Positions 1 to 8,017 of a DNA stretch of 64,000 bases are shown in pieces. The stretch spans positions 12,912 to 76,911 of the forward strand of contig DBYW01000035.1 in assembly GCA_002311645.1 (NCBI GenBank), in the 5' to 3' direction. The stretch comes from Bacteroidales bacterium UBA1176. GTDB lineage: Bacteria; Bacteroidota; Bacteroidia; Bacteroidales; WCHB1-69. A program made the position numbers and the translations under genes. Position 1 is the stretch's first letter; every line of letters starts with the position of its first letter. The notes beneath the pieces were generated by a model. The model did no database searches. It was not told where the DNA came from and was given only the letters and a program-made list of their open reading frames with translations.

Positions 1-1622
1 TTGTTGATCATCATCTCGGCCCACTCTTTGTCCTTCAATGAGGAGGCGTTGATTTTGACGTTCAGGTAGGCGCCGTGGACGGCTGCGCGGGCGCAAAGCA
101 CACCGACACCGGCATCGGAGACGGAAGCAGGGTTGCCCTTCTTGATCATCGCCTCGCATATCTCGAACACCTTGAAGGAGGTCTCGATGGTGCGCATCGG
201 CACTTCGGTGGCATATTTCGTGGCATCCTGGATGGCCTGCGAACGGGCTTCCTTCTCTTCCGGCGTGCCCTTCGGCATTCCGAACGCGTTCATAATCACG
301 TTGAAGGCGTTGGTGTCCTCATCCACAAGGGCGAGTAGCGTGTCTTTCAACGCCTGGCCCTTCTGGGCCCATTGGGAATAGTACTCCCATTTGGCATCCC
401 AACCGGGTTTGTGGGAGGAAAGGTTGGCGACCATCGTGCCGAGAGCGGCGCCGAGGGAGCCCATATAGGCGGAGATGGATCCACCGCCCGGAGCCGGACT
501 CTCGGAGGCCGTCTCGTTGGCGAATCCCGTGCAGGTCATATCGACCAACTTCGGGGTGGTGTCTTCTTTCTCAAGGAGATATTCGATAACTTTCTCGTCG
601 GCATTGAAGGGCTTCAGGTCATCCAGGCCCATCGACTTGATGGCGATTTTCACCTTCTCTTTCTCATCGATGCCCAACGAGCGGTGCTGTTTGGCTAAAT
701 AGTAGTCGGCGGCGTCGATCAGTGTCTTCTTGGGCACCAGTCCCACGATTTCGGCACCCGTGACGCGCACGCCGCGTTTGGCGGCCTTGTCGCACACCTC
801 GTCAAAGGCGATGTGCAGCGGGGTCACGTTGGTGTTAGTGATGTTCATGGAGACCTGTGCGATGCCATATTCGGCGATGTACCAGCCGATGGCCTTCGTG
901 CCCTTGAGTGTGCCCGGAAGCATCACCACGTTACCCTTCTCGTCCAACACTTTCTTGCCAGTGATAGGATTGCCCTCTCTCTTGGGGCGGCCCTTCTCGC
1001 GCACATCGAAGGCGATGGCGTTGGCGCGGCGCGTGGAGGTGGTGTTCAGGTTGTAGTTGACGGCGATGAGGAAGTCGCGGGCGCCGATGGCGGTGGCACC
1101 GCTCTTGGCCACGCTCTCCGTGAACTTGTTGGGACCGAAGTCGGGCTTCCATTCCTTGGTCGTGATGCGTTCTTTCAGCGCTTCATATTCGCCTTGACGG
1201 CAGTTGGCCAAGTTGCGGCGCTTCTCCTCGAAGGCGGCATTCTCGTAGCAATAGACGGGAATATTCAGCTCCTTGCCGACGCGCTCAGCTAACTTGCGGG
1301 CATACTCGGCCGTCTCCTCCATAGTGATGTTGGCCACGGGGACGAAGGGACACACATCCGTAGCACCAAAACGGGGATGGTCGCCATGATGGTAGCGCAT
1401 ATCAATCAATTCCTGGCACTTGGCAATCAGAGAAAAAGCCGCCTCCACGACGGCGTCAGGCGTGCCGACGAAGGTCACGACCGTGCGGTTGGTGGTGGCG
1501 CCCGGATCCACGTCAAGCAATGTGACGCCTTCGGCCTGGCGAATCACATCCGCCACTTGTTCGATGATTTCGGGATTTCTTCCCTCACTGAAGTTAGGAA
1601 CGCATTCTATCAACTGTTTCAT
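1..1622 (-). CDS. ftcD: Glutamate formimidoyltransferase / formimidoyl-THF cyclodeaminase (bifunctional, 3' end cut by window)
   Basis: Histidine degradation enzyme. It moves the formimino group of formiminoglutamate to tetrahydrofolate and then deaminates it to methenyl-THF. The protein starts MKQLIECVPNFSEGRNPEII, the hallmark formiminotransferase N-terminus, with LLDVDPGATTNRTVVTFVG shortly after. Near the window edge it has SPAPGGGSISAYMGSLGAALGTMVANLS, typical of the cyclodeaminase domain, so the two domains are fused. About 540 codons are present and no stop is seen, so only the last residues are missing. The ATG at 1620-1622 lies about 50 nt downstream of a TACATTTG -7 element on the minus strand. 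No hut gene is in view; other hut genes would lie to the left if clustered. Confidence 0.93.
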   Translation of the reverse strand, partial: MKQLIECVPNFSEGRNPEIIEQVADVIRQAEGVTLLDVDPGATTNRTVVTFVGTPDAVVEAAFSLIAKCQELIDMRYHHGDHPRFGATDVCPFVPVANITMEETAEYARKLAERVGKELNIPVYCYENAAFEEKRRNLANCRQGEYEALKERITTKEWKPDFGPNKFTESVAKSGATAIGARDFLIAVNYNLNTTSTRRANAIAFDVREKGRPKREGNPITGKKVLDEKGNVVMLPGTLKGTKAIGWYIAEYGIAQVSMNITNTNVTPLHIAFDEVCDKAAKRGVRVTGAEIVGLVPKKTLIDAADYYLAKQHRSLGIDEKEKVKIAIKSMGLDDLKPFNADEKVIEYLLEKEDTTPKLVDMTCTGFANETASESPAPGGGSISAYMGSLGAALGTMVANLSSHKPGWDAKWEYYSQWAQKGQALKDTLLALVDEDTNAFNVIMNAFGMPKGTPEEKEARSQAIQDATKYATEVPMRTIETSFKVFEICEAMIKKGNPASVSDAGVGVLCARAAVHGAYLNVKINASSLKDKEWAEMMIN

Positions 1623-1672
1623 AATCTATTTTATTAATTATTAATATTTTACTTTTCAAGCAGAATAGTCTG

Positions 1673-1680
1673 CAAATGTA
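1673..1680 (-). promoter_or_regulatory. Promoter -7 element for ftcD
   Basis: TACATTTG on the minus strand matches the Bacteroidota -7 consensus TAnnTTTG, about 50 nt before the ftcD start. No convincing -33 TTTG at the usual spacing was found. Confidence 0.5.
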
Positions 1681-1754
1681 ACATTTACTTTGATACAAAA
1701 CACCTGCTGAAAATATTATTGTATCGTATCGTTTCTTTGCCTATAGGCAAGAAA

Positions 1755-1783
1755 AAAGGCACTATCGAAATGAAAGTGCCTTT
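1755..1783 (-). terminator. Rho-independent terminator of the tonB gene
   Basis: AAAGGCACT (1755-1763) pairs perfectly with AGTGCCTTT (1775-1783) around an 11-nt loop. Read on the minus strand, the stem is followed by a T run (1752-1757), so it terminates the TonB gene whose stop is at 1845. Confidence 0.75.
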
Positions 1784-1844
1784 AGAGGATTTCTACAGAA
1801 TGAACTTTAATGTAAGATTCTTTGATTTTGAACCTTCACACAGC

Positions 1845-2534
1845 TTACATTCTGAAAGTGACAGGGACTTGATAGAAGCAGCGGACAGGCTTGCCCATGT
1901 TCTTGCCGGGTTTCCACTTCGGCATAGCCATGACACCACGCACAGCCTCTTTGTCGCAATCAGGGAAGAGGGGTACTTTCACCTTGGCGTTGCTGACGCG
2001 CCCGTCTTTTTCGACAACGAACTCGACGAGCACAGTGCCAGTAATACCGTTGTTACGAGCCACCTCCGGGTATTGGATTTCCTTCATAAGGAAAGCACTG
2101 ATGGCTTCAGGGCCACCAGGAAACTCGGGCATCTCTTCCGTGAAATAGACGGGAGGAGCAGACTCAGTCTCTTCTTCGACGATAACAATCTCTTCGTCGG
2201 GTGCATCGGCAATGACATCATCCTCGAAGAAATCCTGGCCGAAGTCAATGTCGTTCGTGACCTTGATGTTGTCGTCCACGATGTTGAGCACCACTTCCTG
2301 CTGCTGCTGGGGTTGTTCTTGCGGGGGCGGGGGCGTTTGATCGGTGGCGATGACATCCTCGTCTCTCACCTCGATAAAGTCATCCTCTTCCAAGACGAAA
2401 GCGGGTGCTTTGTCTTCAGTGGCAAACAGTTCAAAGCCTGCATACACCAAGCCCAGAACAATCACAAGTCCAACGAGAATAAACAGTCCTCTTTTATTCT
2501 CCAGGTCTCCTTTGTCGCTTTTCTTCGTTAACAT
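1845..2534 (-). CDS. TonB-family energy transducer
   Basis: A 229-residue inner-membrane protein that would couple proton-motive force to TonB-dependent outer-membrane receptors. Residues about 15-37 form one membrane helix (GLFILVGLVIVLGLVYAGFELF). A Pro/Gln-rich acidic periplasmic linker follows (TPPPPQEQPQQQQ and several EE/DD runs). The last ~80 residues carry the TonB C-terminal fold: FPGGPEAISAFLMKEIQYP, then GTVLVEFVVEKDGRVSNAKV, then MPKWKPGKNMGKPVRCFYQVPVTF. The family and size are typical for Bacteroidota, where many paralogues exist. No exbB or exbD is adjacent, so its partner and substrate are unknown. It has its own promoter and terminator. Confidence 0.88.
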   Translation of the reverse strand: MLTKKSDKGDLENKRGLFILVGLVIVLGLVYAGFELFATEDKAPAFVLEEDDFIEVRDEDVIATDQTPPPPQEQPQQQQEVVLNIVDDNIKVTNDIDFGQDFFEDDVIADAPDEEIVIVEEETESAPPVYFTEEMPEFPGGPEAISAFLMKEIQYPEVARNNGITGTVLVEFVVEKDGRVSNAKVKVPLFPDCDKEAVRGVMAMPKWKPGKNMGKPVRCFYQVPVTFRM

Positions 2535-2579
2535 AACAGTATTATTTTAGGGTTATGAAACAATCTATTTTTTGAACGG

Positions 2580-2587
2580 CAAAAATA
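2580..2587 (-). promoter_or_regulatory. Promoter -7 element for tonB
   Basis: TATTTTTG on the minus strand, about 45 nt before the TonB start; a perfect match to TAnnTTTG. Confidence 0.55.
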
Positions 2588-2630
2588 ACAATTTTATTGT
2601 TTCTCCATACATCTTTTTGAAAAAAAAAGT

Positions 2631-3695
2631 TCAAGGTCTCCAAATGCATCCACCACAACTATTTACGTCGGCGCCGGTCACGCTGCGAAGGGTGTTCTCA
2701 CGATGCTGCAGACGCAAGAGTCCCAGAAACGCGAACACAAGGGCTTCCTTGAATAGGACCGTGAACATGTCGGGAACAACGATTGTGCAGTCACACGAGT
2801 TCCGGATCTCGTGCACCAGGAATTTATTGAGGGCGCCGCCGCCTGTCACGAGCATGGAGCGCACCGTCTCGGGGACGGCGGCGCTCACTTGGCCGGAGAT
2901 ATGCTCGACGACCGTGCGCAACGCATCTGCCACGTCGTATCTCTCCAAACTATGTTCTAACAGCGGCTGGAATTCTTGTTCGAACCACTCCTTTCCCAAC
3001 GACTTGGGCGCAGGTTGGGCATAATATTCCAATATGTCAAGGCCGTGCAACAAAGAAGGAACAATCTCCCCAGCCGAAGCTAGTTCCCCATCCTTGTCGT
3101 ACTCCAGACCAACTTTAGAAGCCAGCAGGTTCAAAGGCATGTTGCACGGTGACACATCGAAAGCGATACGCTGTCCTTTTTCCCTGTAAGAGATATTGGA
3201 GAAGCCACCGAGGTTGAGGCAGGCATCATAGTCACCAAACAGGAGTTCATCGCCAATGGGAACCAGTGGCGCACCCTGGCCATGAAGTGCGACATCCATG
3301 GTACGGAAATCGCAAACCGTAGGGATGCCCGTGCGAGCAGCGATGACCGCACCGCTGCCGATTTGCGTAGTCAGGCCCAAGTGTGGTTGATGAAAGACCG
3401 TATGCCCGTGAGAGGCAATGAAAGCAGGTTTCTCTTCTCCGCCAACAAACGCATTGACGCAGTCGGCAATCAAGCCGCCCAATTCAACGTCCAACCGGCA
3501 ATATTCTATGGCCGACAGCTCCGTGGCACGTCTCAAACGCACCTTCATGTCGGTCGTATAAGGGAATGTGTCTGCCTTGAGCACCTCGTATTGCCAGTGG
3601 CCTTGTTCGTCTTCCGAGAAACCACACCATGCGAGGTCTATGCCATCGAGCGAAGTGCCCGACATAATGCCAACGCCCGTGATATAAGGTGTCAT
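2631..3695 (-). CDS. anmK: Anhydro-N-acetylmuramic acid kinase
   Basis: Cytoplasmic peptidoglycan-recycling enzyme. It opens and phosphorylates 1,6-anhydro-MurNAc to MurNAc-6-P. The 354 residues have the family signatures GIMSGTSLDGIDLA near the N-terminus (ATP site), HGHTVFHQP, the DVSPCNMPLN segment and GGGALN in the C-terminal half. The start codon overlaps the murF stop by 4 nt (ATGA), so the two are translationally coupled. Pairing a recycling kinase with a peptidoglycan synthesis ligase is sensible. The C-terminus (NSCGGCIWRP) is somewhat unusual but full length. Confidence 0.93.
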   Translation of the reverse strand: MTPYITGVGIMSGTSLDGIDLAWCGFSEDEQGHWQYEVLKADTFPYTTDMKVRLRRATELSAIEYCRLDVELGGLIADCVNAFVGGEEKPAFIASHGHTVFHQPHLGLTTQIGSGAVIAARTGIPTVCDFRTMDVALHGQGAPLVPIGDELLFGDYDACLNLGGFSNISYREKGQRIAFDVSPCNMPLNLLASKVGLEYDKDGELASAGEIVPSLLHGLDILEYYAQPAPKSLGKEWFEQEFQPLLEHSLERYDVADALRTVVEHISGQVSAAVPETVRSMLVTGGGALNKFLVHEIRNSCDCTIVVPDMFTVLFKEALVFAFLGLLRLQHRENTLRSVTGADVNSCGGCIWRP

Positions 3696-4954
3696 GACAG
3701 CAATGCCGTGAGTTTGTCGAGACGGATACTATTGGAGCCCTTCACAAGTACCATTGATTGCTGGATAGGATACAGTTTGAGGTGTTCGTTGAGGACTTCC
3801 GTAGTGGGAAAGGACTTTTCGGGAATCAGGGCACAGAACTGGGGTCCGACGAAGAGGGCGTCGATGCCCAGTTCCTCGCAGAGGGCAATGATATGGCGGT
3901 GCTCCTGTTCGCTGATGGCCCCTAACTCGCGCATATCGCCCAATACGGCGCGCTTGTGCGGATGCTCCAGACAGGCAAGGTTCCGCAACGCGGCCTCCAT
4001 ACTGGTGGGGTTGGCGTTGTAGTAGTCGGAGATGATGATGTTGGTACCGATAGTATTGACTTGTGACCGGTGGTTGGTGGGGGTGTAATCCGACAGGGAC
4101 TGTGCGATGTGCTCCTCCGTCACGCCGAAGAAACGGCCGATAGCGGCGGCGGCGAGGAAGTTGTAGATATTGTAGCTGCCCGTCAGGTGGGTGTCGATCT
4201 GGCGGCCTGCGAAATTGATGCGCAAGAAAGGCGACATCGCCGTGATGGCGTTCTCTCCCTCCTCGGCATAGTAAACCACAGCATCGTAGGCCAAGTCGTT
4301 GCGCAGATACAGGTCGTTGAAATTGACAAAAAGCGTGCCTCTGTCGCGGATGACGGAGCGATAGAGGGCTTTTTTGGTGTGGATGATCTCCTCGAAGGAA
4401 CCGAAACCCTCGATGTGGGCTTTGCCCACGTTGGTGATGAGTCCGTGTGTGGGACGGGCGATGTTGCAGAGGAATTCAATTTCTCCCGGGTGGTTGGCGC
4501 CCATCTCCACGATGGCTATCTCGTCATCGGGCCGGATGGAGAGCAGCGTGAGAGGCACTCCGATGTGGTTGTTGAGGTTGCCTTTGGTGCAGGCGGTGCG
4601 GAACTGCGACTGCAGCACGGCGTGCACCAGCTCCTTAGTGGTGGTTTTGCCGTTGGTGCCGGTGATACCTATGACGGGAATGTGAAGCTGCTGCCGATGG
4701 TGCTGCGCCAGTTCTTGGAGGGCTTTCAAAGAGTCTTCCACAATGATGCAGTGTTCGTTTCCCGCCAATTCGGGATTCTCGGTCACCACGCAGGCGGCGC
4801 CTTGCTCCAATGCCTGAAGTGCGAATTGGTTACCGTCAAAGCGTTCGCCTTTCAGACAAAAGAAGAGGCAATCGGGTTCGATGGCTCGGCTGTCAGTACA
4901 GACAACGGGATGCTGGAGGTATTCTTCGTAAAGAGTCTCTATCATCAAAGTCAT
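3692..4954 (-). CDS. murF: UDP-N-acetylmuramoyl-tripeptide--D-alanyl-D-alanine ligase
   Basis: Last cytoplasmic step of the UDP-MurNAc-pentapeptide pathway, joining D-Ala-D-Ala to the tripeptide. The 420 residues show the Mur-ligase order: an N-terminal substrate domain with LFFCLKGERFDGNQF, the ATP P-loop GITGTNGKTTTKE, EMGANHPGEIEFLC, LITNVGKAHIEGFGS, then a C-terminal domain with DYYNANPTSMEAAL and VLGDMRELG. Its stop overlaps the anmK start. It lies 25 nt after the upstream reductase-like gene, so it is probably the fourth gene of the gldA operon rather than part of a classical mra cluster. Confidence 0.95.
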   Translation of the reverse strand: MTLMIETLYEEYLQHPVVCTDSRAIEPDCLFFCLKGERFDGNQFALQALEQGAACVVTENPELAGNEHCIIVEDSLKALQELAQHHRQQLHIPVIGITGTNGKTTTKELVHAVLQSQFRTACTKGNLNNHIGVPLTLLSIRPDDEIAIVEMGANHPGEIEFLCNIARPTHGLITNVGKAHIEGFGSFEEIIHTKKALYRSVIRDRGTLFVNFNDLYLRNDLAYDAVVYYAEEGENAITAMSPFLRINFAGRQIDTHLTGSYNIYNFLAAAAIGRFFGVTEEHIAQSLSDYTPTNHRSQVNTIGTNIIISDYYNANPTSMEAALRNLACLEHPHKRAVLGDMRELGAISEQEHRHIIALCEELGIDALFVGPQFCALIPEKSFPTTEVLNEHLKLYPIQQSMVLVKGSNSIRLDKLTALLS

Positions 4955-4979
4955 TTTAACAGATTAATTCTATAAGCGT

Positions 4980-5789
4980 TTAATACACAAACGGGAACAC
5001 CCTCTTGAGCTTCTTGGCCTCCATTTCCGGGCCGAACTCAGTTTTATACTTCTTGTACAGGGCGTTGGCGCGCGGCACGAGGTTGGCGAAAGTCCAGATG
5101 AAGAAGACCAAACCGGAGATGGACCATGTGAGGATGGCGAAACCGAGCCATTCCATCAGCTCTCCCAGGTAATTGGCGCTGGTGACATACTCAAAAAGGA
5201 AACCGTGCGGCAGGTAGTGCTTGGTGTCGTTGTCGTCCTTGCGCAGATGGCGAATGATGTAATCGGAGCGCAAATTGACATAGAAGCCCAAAAAGAAAAG
5301 GCAAACACCGATAATGAACTGCGGCGACCAGAGCCACGCCGTGTCGGTGTAGGAAAGTCCGAGCACATGGTAATTGACCTTATAGGATTCGAAGAAAATC
5401 CAGTAGCCCTGCATCATGGCATTGAGAATGTTGAATGAAATGCCCATGAACATCACGGCCAAGGACATTTTGCTGCTCTTGCCTTTCATCAGCCAAGGGA
5501 AGATGATAGAACGTTGGAAATAGTGAATTTCGAAGATGAGCAGGAAGACCATAGGCACGAGATCGAAACGATGCGGCGAGCAAAGCCAGATGATGATCAT
5601 GGCTAAAAAAATGGGGAATTCCATAAGGAACCAAGCCACCTTGTTGTTGATGCTCTTGCCCCATTTGCTGGACGTAAACTGTCCGTAGCCGGCATTCACG
5701 AAGTAGAGGGAGATGAAGACGACCACGGCAAGACCAACCATCACCCACAGGTAGATGTTAAAGGCCGATGTAAGAAAATCAGGATTCAT
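4980..5789 (-). CDS. Steroid 5-alpha-reductase (3-oxo-5-alpha-steroid 4-dehydrogenase) family membrane protein
   Basis: A 269-residue protein with about six or seven hydrophobic helices. Its C-terminal third reads HGFLFEYVTSANYLGELMEWLGFA, then a tail with ANLVPRANALYKKYKTEF and a final FPFVY. This matches the conserved NADPH-binding C-terminal domain of the eukaryotic SRD5A and bacterial 5-alpha-reductase family. FEIHYFQRSIIFPWL is also a family hallmark (H/Y in membrane helix 3). The family reduces the 4,5 double bond of 3-oxo-4-ene steroids, or related enone and polyprenol substrates, with NADPH. The true substrate here is unknown. It sits between a molybdopterin-oxidoreductase-like gene and murF in a tight minus-strand run. 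Confidence 0.85.
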   Translation of the reverse strand: MNPDFLTSAFNIYLWVMVGLAVVVFISLYFVNAGYGQFTSSKWGKSINNKVAWFLMEFPIFLAMIIIWLCSPHRFDLVPMVFLLIFEIHYFQRSIIFPWLMKGKSSKMSLAVMFMGISFNILNAMMQGYWIFFESYKVNYHVLGLSYTDTAWLWSPQFIIGVCLFFLGFYVNLRSDYIIRHLRKDDNDTKHYLPHGFLFEYVTSANYLGELMEWLGFAILTWSISGLVFFIWTFANLVPRANALYKKYKTEFGPEMEAKKLKRVFPFVY

Positions 5790-5826
5790 AGTTGATGTTT
5801 TTTAGTGAAAAGAGTGAATAAGTGTG

Positions 5827-7110
5827 TTATCTGAAAAAATGTCTGAGTTCGCTACGGCAGCCGCCCTGAAAGAAGGACACATATTCCAAGAAAGCCTCGG
5901 ATGGTGTGTCTATGGGCGACAAACCAAGCAGCTGCCCCATGCGCGACAGTTGCTGCAGGTTATCAAGCGGCAACGGGTTATTGTTGGCGGGCTCGCAGGT
6001 ATGCGCCGCCCGCGTGGAATCAGTAAAGGTGCCGTGCACCTCATCGGGCAATGCGGCTGGCAAAAGCAGGTCGAAATCTGCGGACTCGCCGTCCCAATGA
6101 GCGGTATGCAACACCGAGAAGGCACTGTCTCTAACCTGTTCAAGTACCTCTGCAGGCATCGCTGCACCTGTGCTGTTAAAGACAAGGCAACCCTGGAAAT
6201 CGTGTTTGTCGAGGCGGGCGGGGATGTCCACTGGACTTGTCGTCACCTCCTTCTGGCAAATGTCATGTAACAGTTGTCGGCTGTTCTCATCCATAGACCG
6301 CCCCCCAACGCAGACGTCGGGAAAGATGCCCATGTCGTGCAGTCCTTGGGAGTTAAGTTCAGCCTTCAAACACAAGAATCCGGATGCGGGCTTGGCCTGG
6401 ATGTCGAGCAACATACAGAGGTTCTCAAGCTCAATGATGCCGCGCGCATCCAACAAGCGTTCCCAAACTATGAAGACGGGCGCTTGCGCTTCACGCAACA
6501 TCGTGGTGAACGACGCGACATCCTCGTCTGTCAACTGATTGGCAGCCAAGAGCGTGTCATAGTTCTCTTCAAGGATACGTTTTTTATAATCGTCATAATG
6601 CTTGCCCAACCCGTTCACATAAATGCCTTTCGCGAGGTCGCGACGAATGAGATAGCTGTTGAGGCTTCTGAAAAAAGCGGCATAATCAACGATGTTCAGC
6701 GTCTCAGGCGTATTGAAATAATAGTGCGGAGTCTCTTGTCTGGTCTCCACTACTTTTCGGGCAAAATCCTGCGAAGGTGCATGGACTTGGTCACCGAACA
6801 TGCAGAAGAAAAAGCTGGAGCTGAAGAGTTCTGCAAAAGGTACGATGTCGTTCTTGTCGATAAAGAAAGACGTGCCACGACGGTAGTAGTCGAAGGAGCC
6901 AAGGGCGTTGGTGTGCAGGCCTGCGCGTGCGAGCCTCTGCATCAAATAAAGTTCCTCATTGGAGTAATCGCCAGATGTCATCACCAGGCAATCATTCTCG
7001 GGCATTGGGCCAAGCCGCTCCGCAACAAGGTGGAAAGCCTCATCAAAAGTCACGGACACATAACGGCCTTTTTGCCGTACCATAGGTCGTAGTATTCGAT
7101 TCATAGGCAT
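5827..7110 (-). CDS. N-terminally truncated molybdopterin-oxidoreductase-like protein (MopB fold), probably cofactor-less
   Basis: The 427 residues begin RILRPMVRQKGRYVSVTFDEAFHLVAERLG, which is where formate-dehydrogenase/NuoG-type proteins continue after their N-terminal [4Fe-4S] domain. That cysteine domain is absent. NEELYLMQRLARAGLHTNALGSFDYYRRG aligns with the segment that in formate dehydrogenases holds the Mo-ligating Cys/Sec (xxCARxCH-like); here it is FDYYRR with no Cys. Near the end, FDLLLPAALPDEVHGTFTDSTRAAHTCEPA matches the family's DVVLPA...GTFTN..R motif. So it is a MopB paralogue without visible Fe-S or Mo ligands, as in NuoG. Its ATG shares one base with the gldA stop (TAATG). 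Upstream extension is impossible in frame without overlapping gldA. Function unknown. Confidence 0.72.
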   Translation of the reverse strand: MPMNRILRPMVRQKGRYVSVTFDEAFHLVAERLGPMPENDCLVMTSGDYSNEELYLMQRLARAGLHTNALGSFDYYRRGTSFFIDKNDIVPFAELFSSSFFFCMFGDQVHAPSQDFARKVVETRQETPHYYFNTPETLNIVDYAAFFRSLNSYLIRRDLAKGIYVNGLGKHYDDYKKRILEENYDTLLAANQLTDEDVASFTTMLREAQAPVFIVWERLLDARGIIELENLCMLLDIQAKPASGFLCLKAELNSQGLHDMGIFPDVCVGGRSMDENSRQLLHDICQKEVTTSPVDIPARLDKHDFQGCLVFNSTGAAMPAEVLEQVRDSAFSVLHTAHWDGESADFDLLLPAALPDEVHGTFTDSTRAAHTCEPANNNPLPLDNLQQLSRMGQLLGLSPIDTPSEAFLEYVSFFQGGCRSELRHFFR

Positions 7111-7853
7111 TATTTGTTGGTGAGGGCATGGAAGATTTCCTCCATGCCGAGGGCATTAAGTTCGTCGGCGTGTTTGATGCCGAGTTTCACAGCAATGTCT
7201 GGCAGGTCGGAGACGGGTGTGTCAACGACAAGTTTGCCATGGTTGATAATAACGACGCGGTCGCACATGGCCTGCACCTCCTGCATAATGTGCGTGGAGA
7301 GGAGTACGGTGCGGTCTTTGCCGTATTCGCGAATAAGGCCACGGATTTCGATAAGCTGGTTGGGGTCGAGACCCGTGGTCGGCTCGTCGAGGATGAGCAC
7401 TTCCGGTTTGTGGATGAGGGCTTGTGCAATACCCACTCGTTGCTTATAGCCGCGTGAAAGTGCGCCAATTTTCTTATGTTGTTCGAGACCGAGACCGGTT
7501 TTCTCGATGACTTCGGACACGCTGCCCTTGACATCCTTGAGGTGATGAACGCCAGCGATGAACTGGAGAAACTCCCGCACGTACATGTCATAATAGAGCG
7601 GGTTTGCTTCGGAAAGATAGCCTATCCGCTTCCTCAACTCCAGGGAGTCGTTCCAAATGTCCAGTCCGCAGACAGTGACGTCTCCTGAGGTAGGCGGGAT
7701 GAGGCAGGTGATAATCTTCATCATGGTGGTCTTGCCCGCGCCGTTGGGGCCCAAGAAACCGACGATTTCGCCCTTCTTGGCCTCAAAGCTCACATCATCC
7801 AATGCACGCTGCGTGTCAAAAACCTTGGTGACGTTCTTTACGACAATTGACAT
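7110..7853 (-). CDS. gldA: ABC transporter ATP-binding protein GldA
   Basis: A 247-residue ABC ATPase with Walker A GPNGAGKTT, a degenerate signature LSRGYKQRVGIAQALI, Walker B VLILDEPTTGLDP and the switch His in LLSTHIMQEV. The sequence GYLSEANPLYYDMYVREFLQFIAGVH and the RGYKQRVG signature are characteristic of GldA, the ATPase that works with GldF and GldG in Bacteroidota gliding. Those partners are in this window at 34765-37285 but about 27 kb away and on the other strand. GldA is the first gene of a minus-strand run, 25 nt downstream of its -7 element, and is translationally coupled to the next gene through TAATG. Confidence 0.88.
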   Translation of the reverse strand: MSIVVKNVTKVFDTQRALDDVSFEAKKGEIVGFLGPNGAGKTTMMKIITCLIPPTSGDVTVCGLDIWNDSLELRKRIGYLSEANPLYYDMYVREFLQFIAGVHHLKDVKGSVSEVIEKTGLGLEQHKKIGALSRGYKQRVGIAQALIHKPEVLILDEPTTGLDPNQLIEIRGLIREYGKDRTVLLSTHIMQEVQAMCDRVVIINHGKLVVDTPVSDLPDIAVKLGIKHADELNALGMEEIFHALTNK

Positions 7854-7877
7854 ACTATAGCCATTTTAATGAGGCCG

Positions 7878-7885
7878 CAAAGATA
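7878..7885 (-). promoter_or_regulatory. Promoter -7 element of the gldA operon
   Basis: TATCTTTG on the minus strand, 25 nt before the gldA start. It probably drives gldA through anmK, since gaps between those genes are at most 37 nt. Confidence 0.6.
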
Positions 7886-7920
7886 CAAAAAATACCATTA
7901 GAGCCAATGCGAGAGCCTTG

Positions 7921-7967
7921 GTTCACGCACGAATGAACGACTTGGCCTGTGCCGGCGTGACACAGGC
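7921..7967. repeat. Two short inverted repeats in the divergent gldA / 8018 promoter region
   Basis: GTTCA...TGAAC (7921-7938) and GCCTGTG/CACAGGC (7945-7951 with 7961-7967, 9-nt loop) lie between the two divergent -7 elements. They could be operators or leader hairpins; nothing else marks them. Confidence 0.3.
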
Positions 7968-7989
7968 GTTATCCTACAACATTTTTTTG

Positions 7990-7997
7990 TATTTTTG
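7990..7997 (+). promoter_or_regulatory. Promoter -7 element for the 8018-10648 run
   Basis: TATTTTTG, 20 nt before the ATG at 8018, divergent from the gldA promoter. Confidence 0.6.
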
Positions 7998-8017
7998 CAC
8001 GCTTTTTAACAATCTAT

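Noticed and set aside
1719..2531. A 270-codon open frame on the plus strand
   Set aside because: Antisense to the TonB gene; the tonB terminator and TonB domain support the minus strand.
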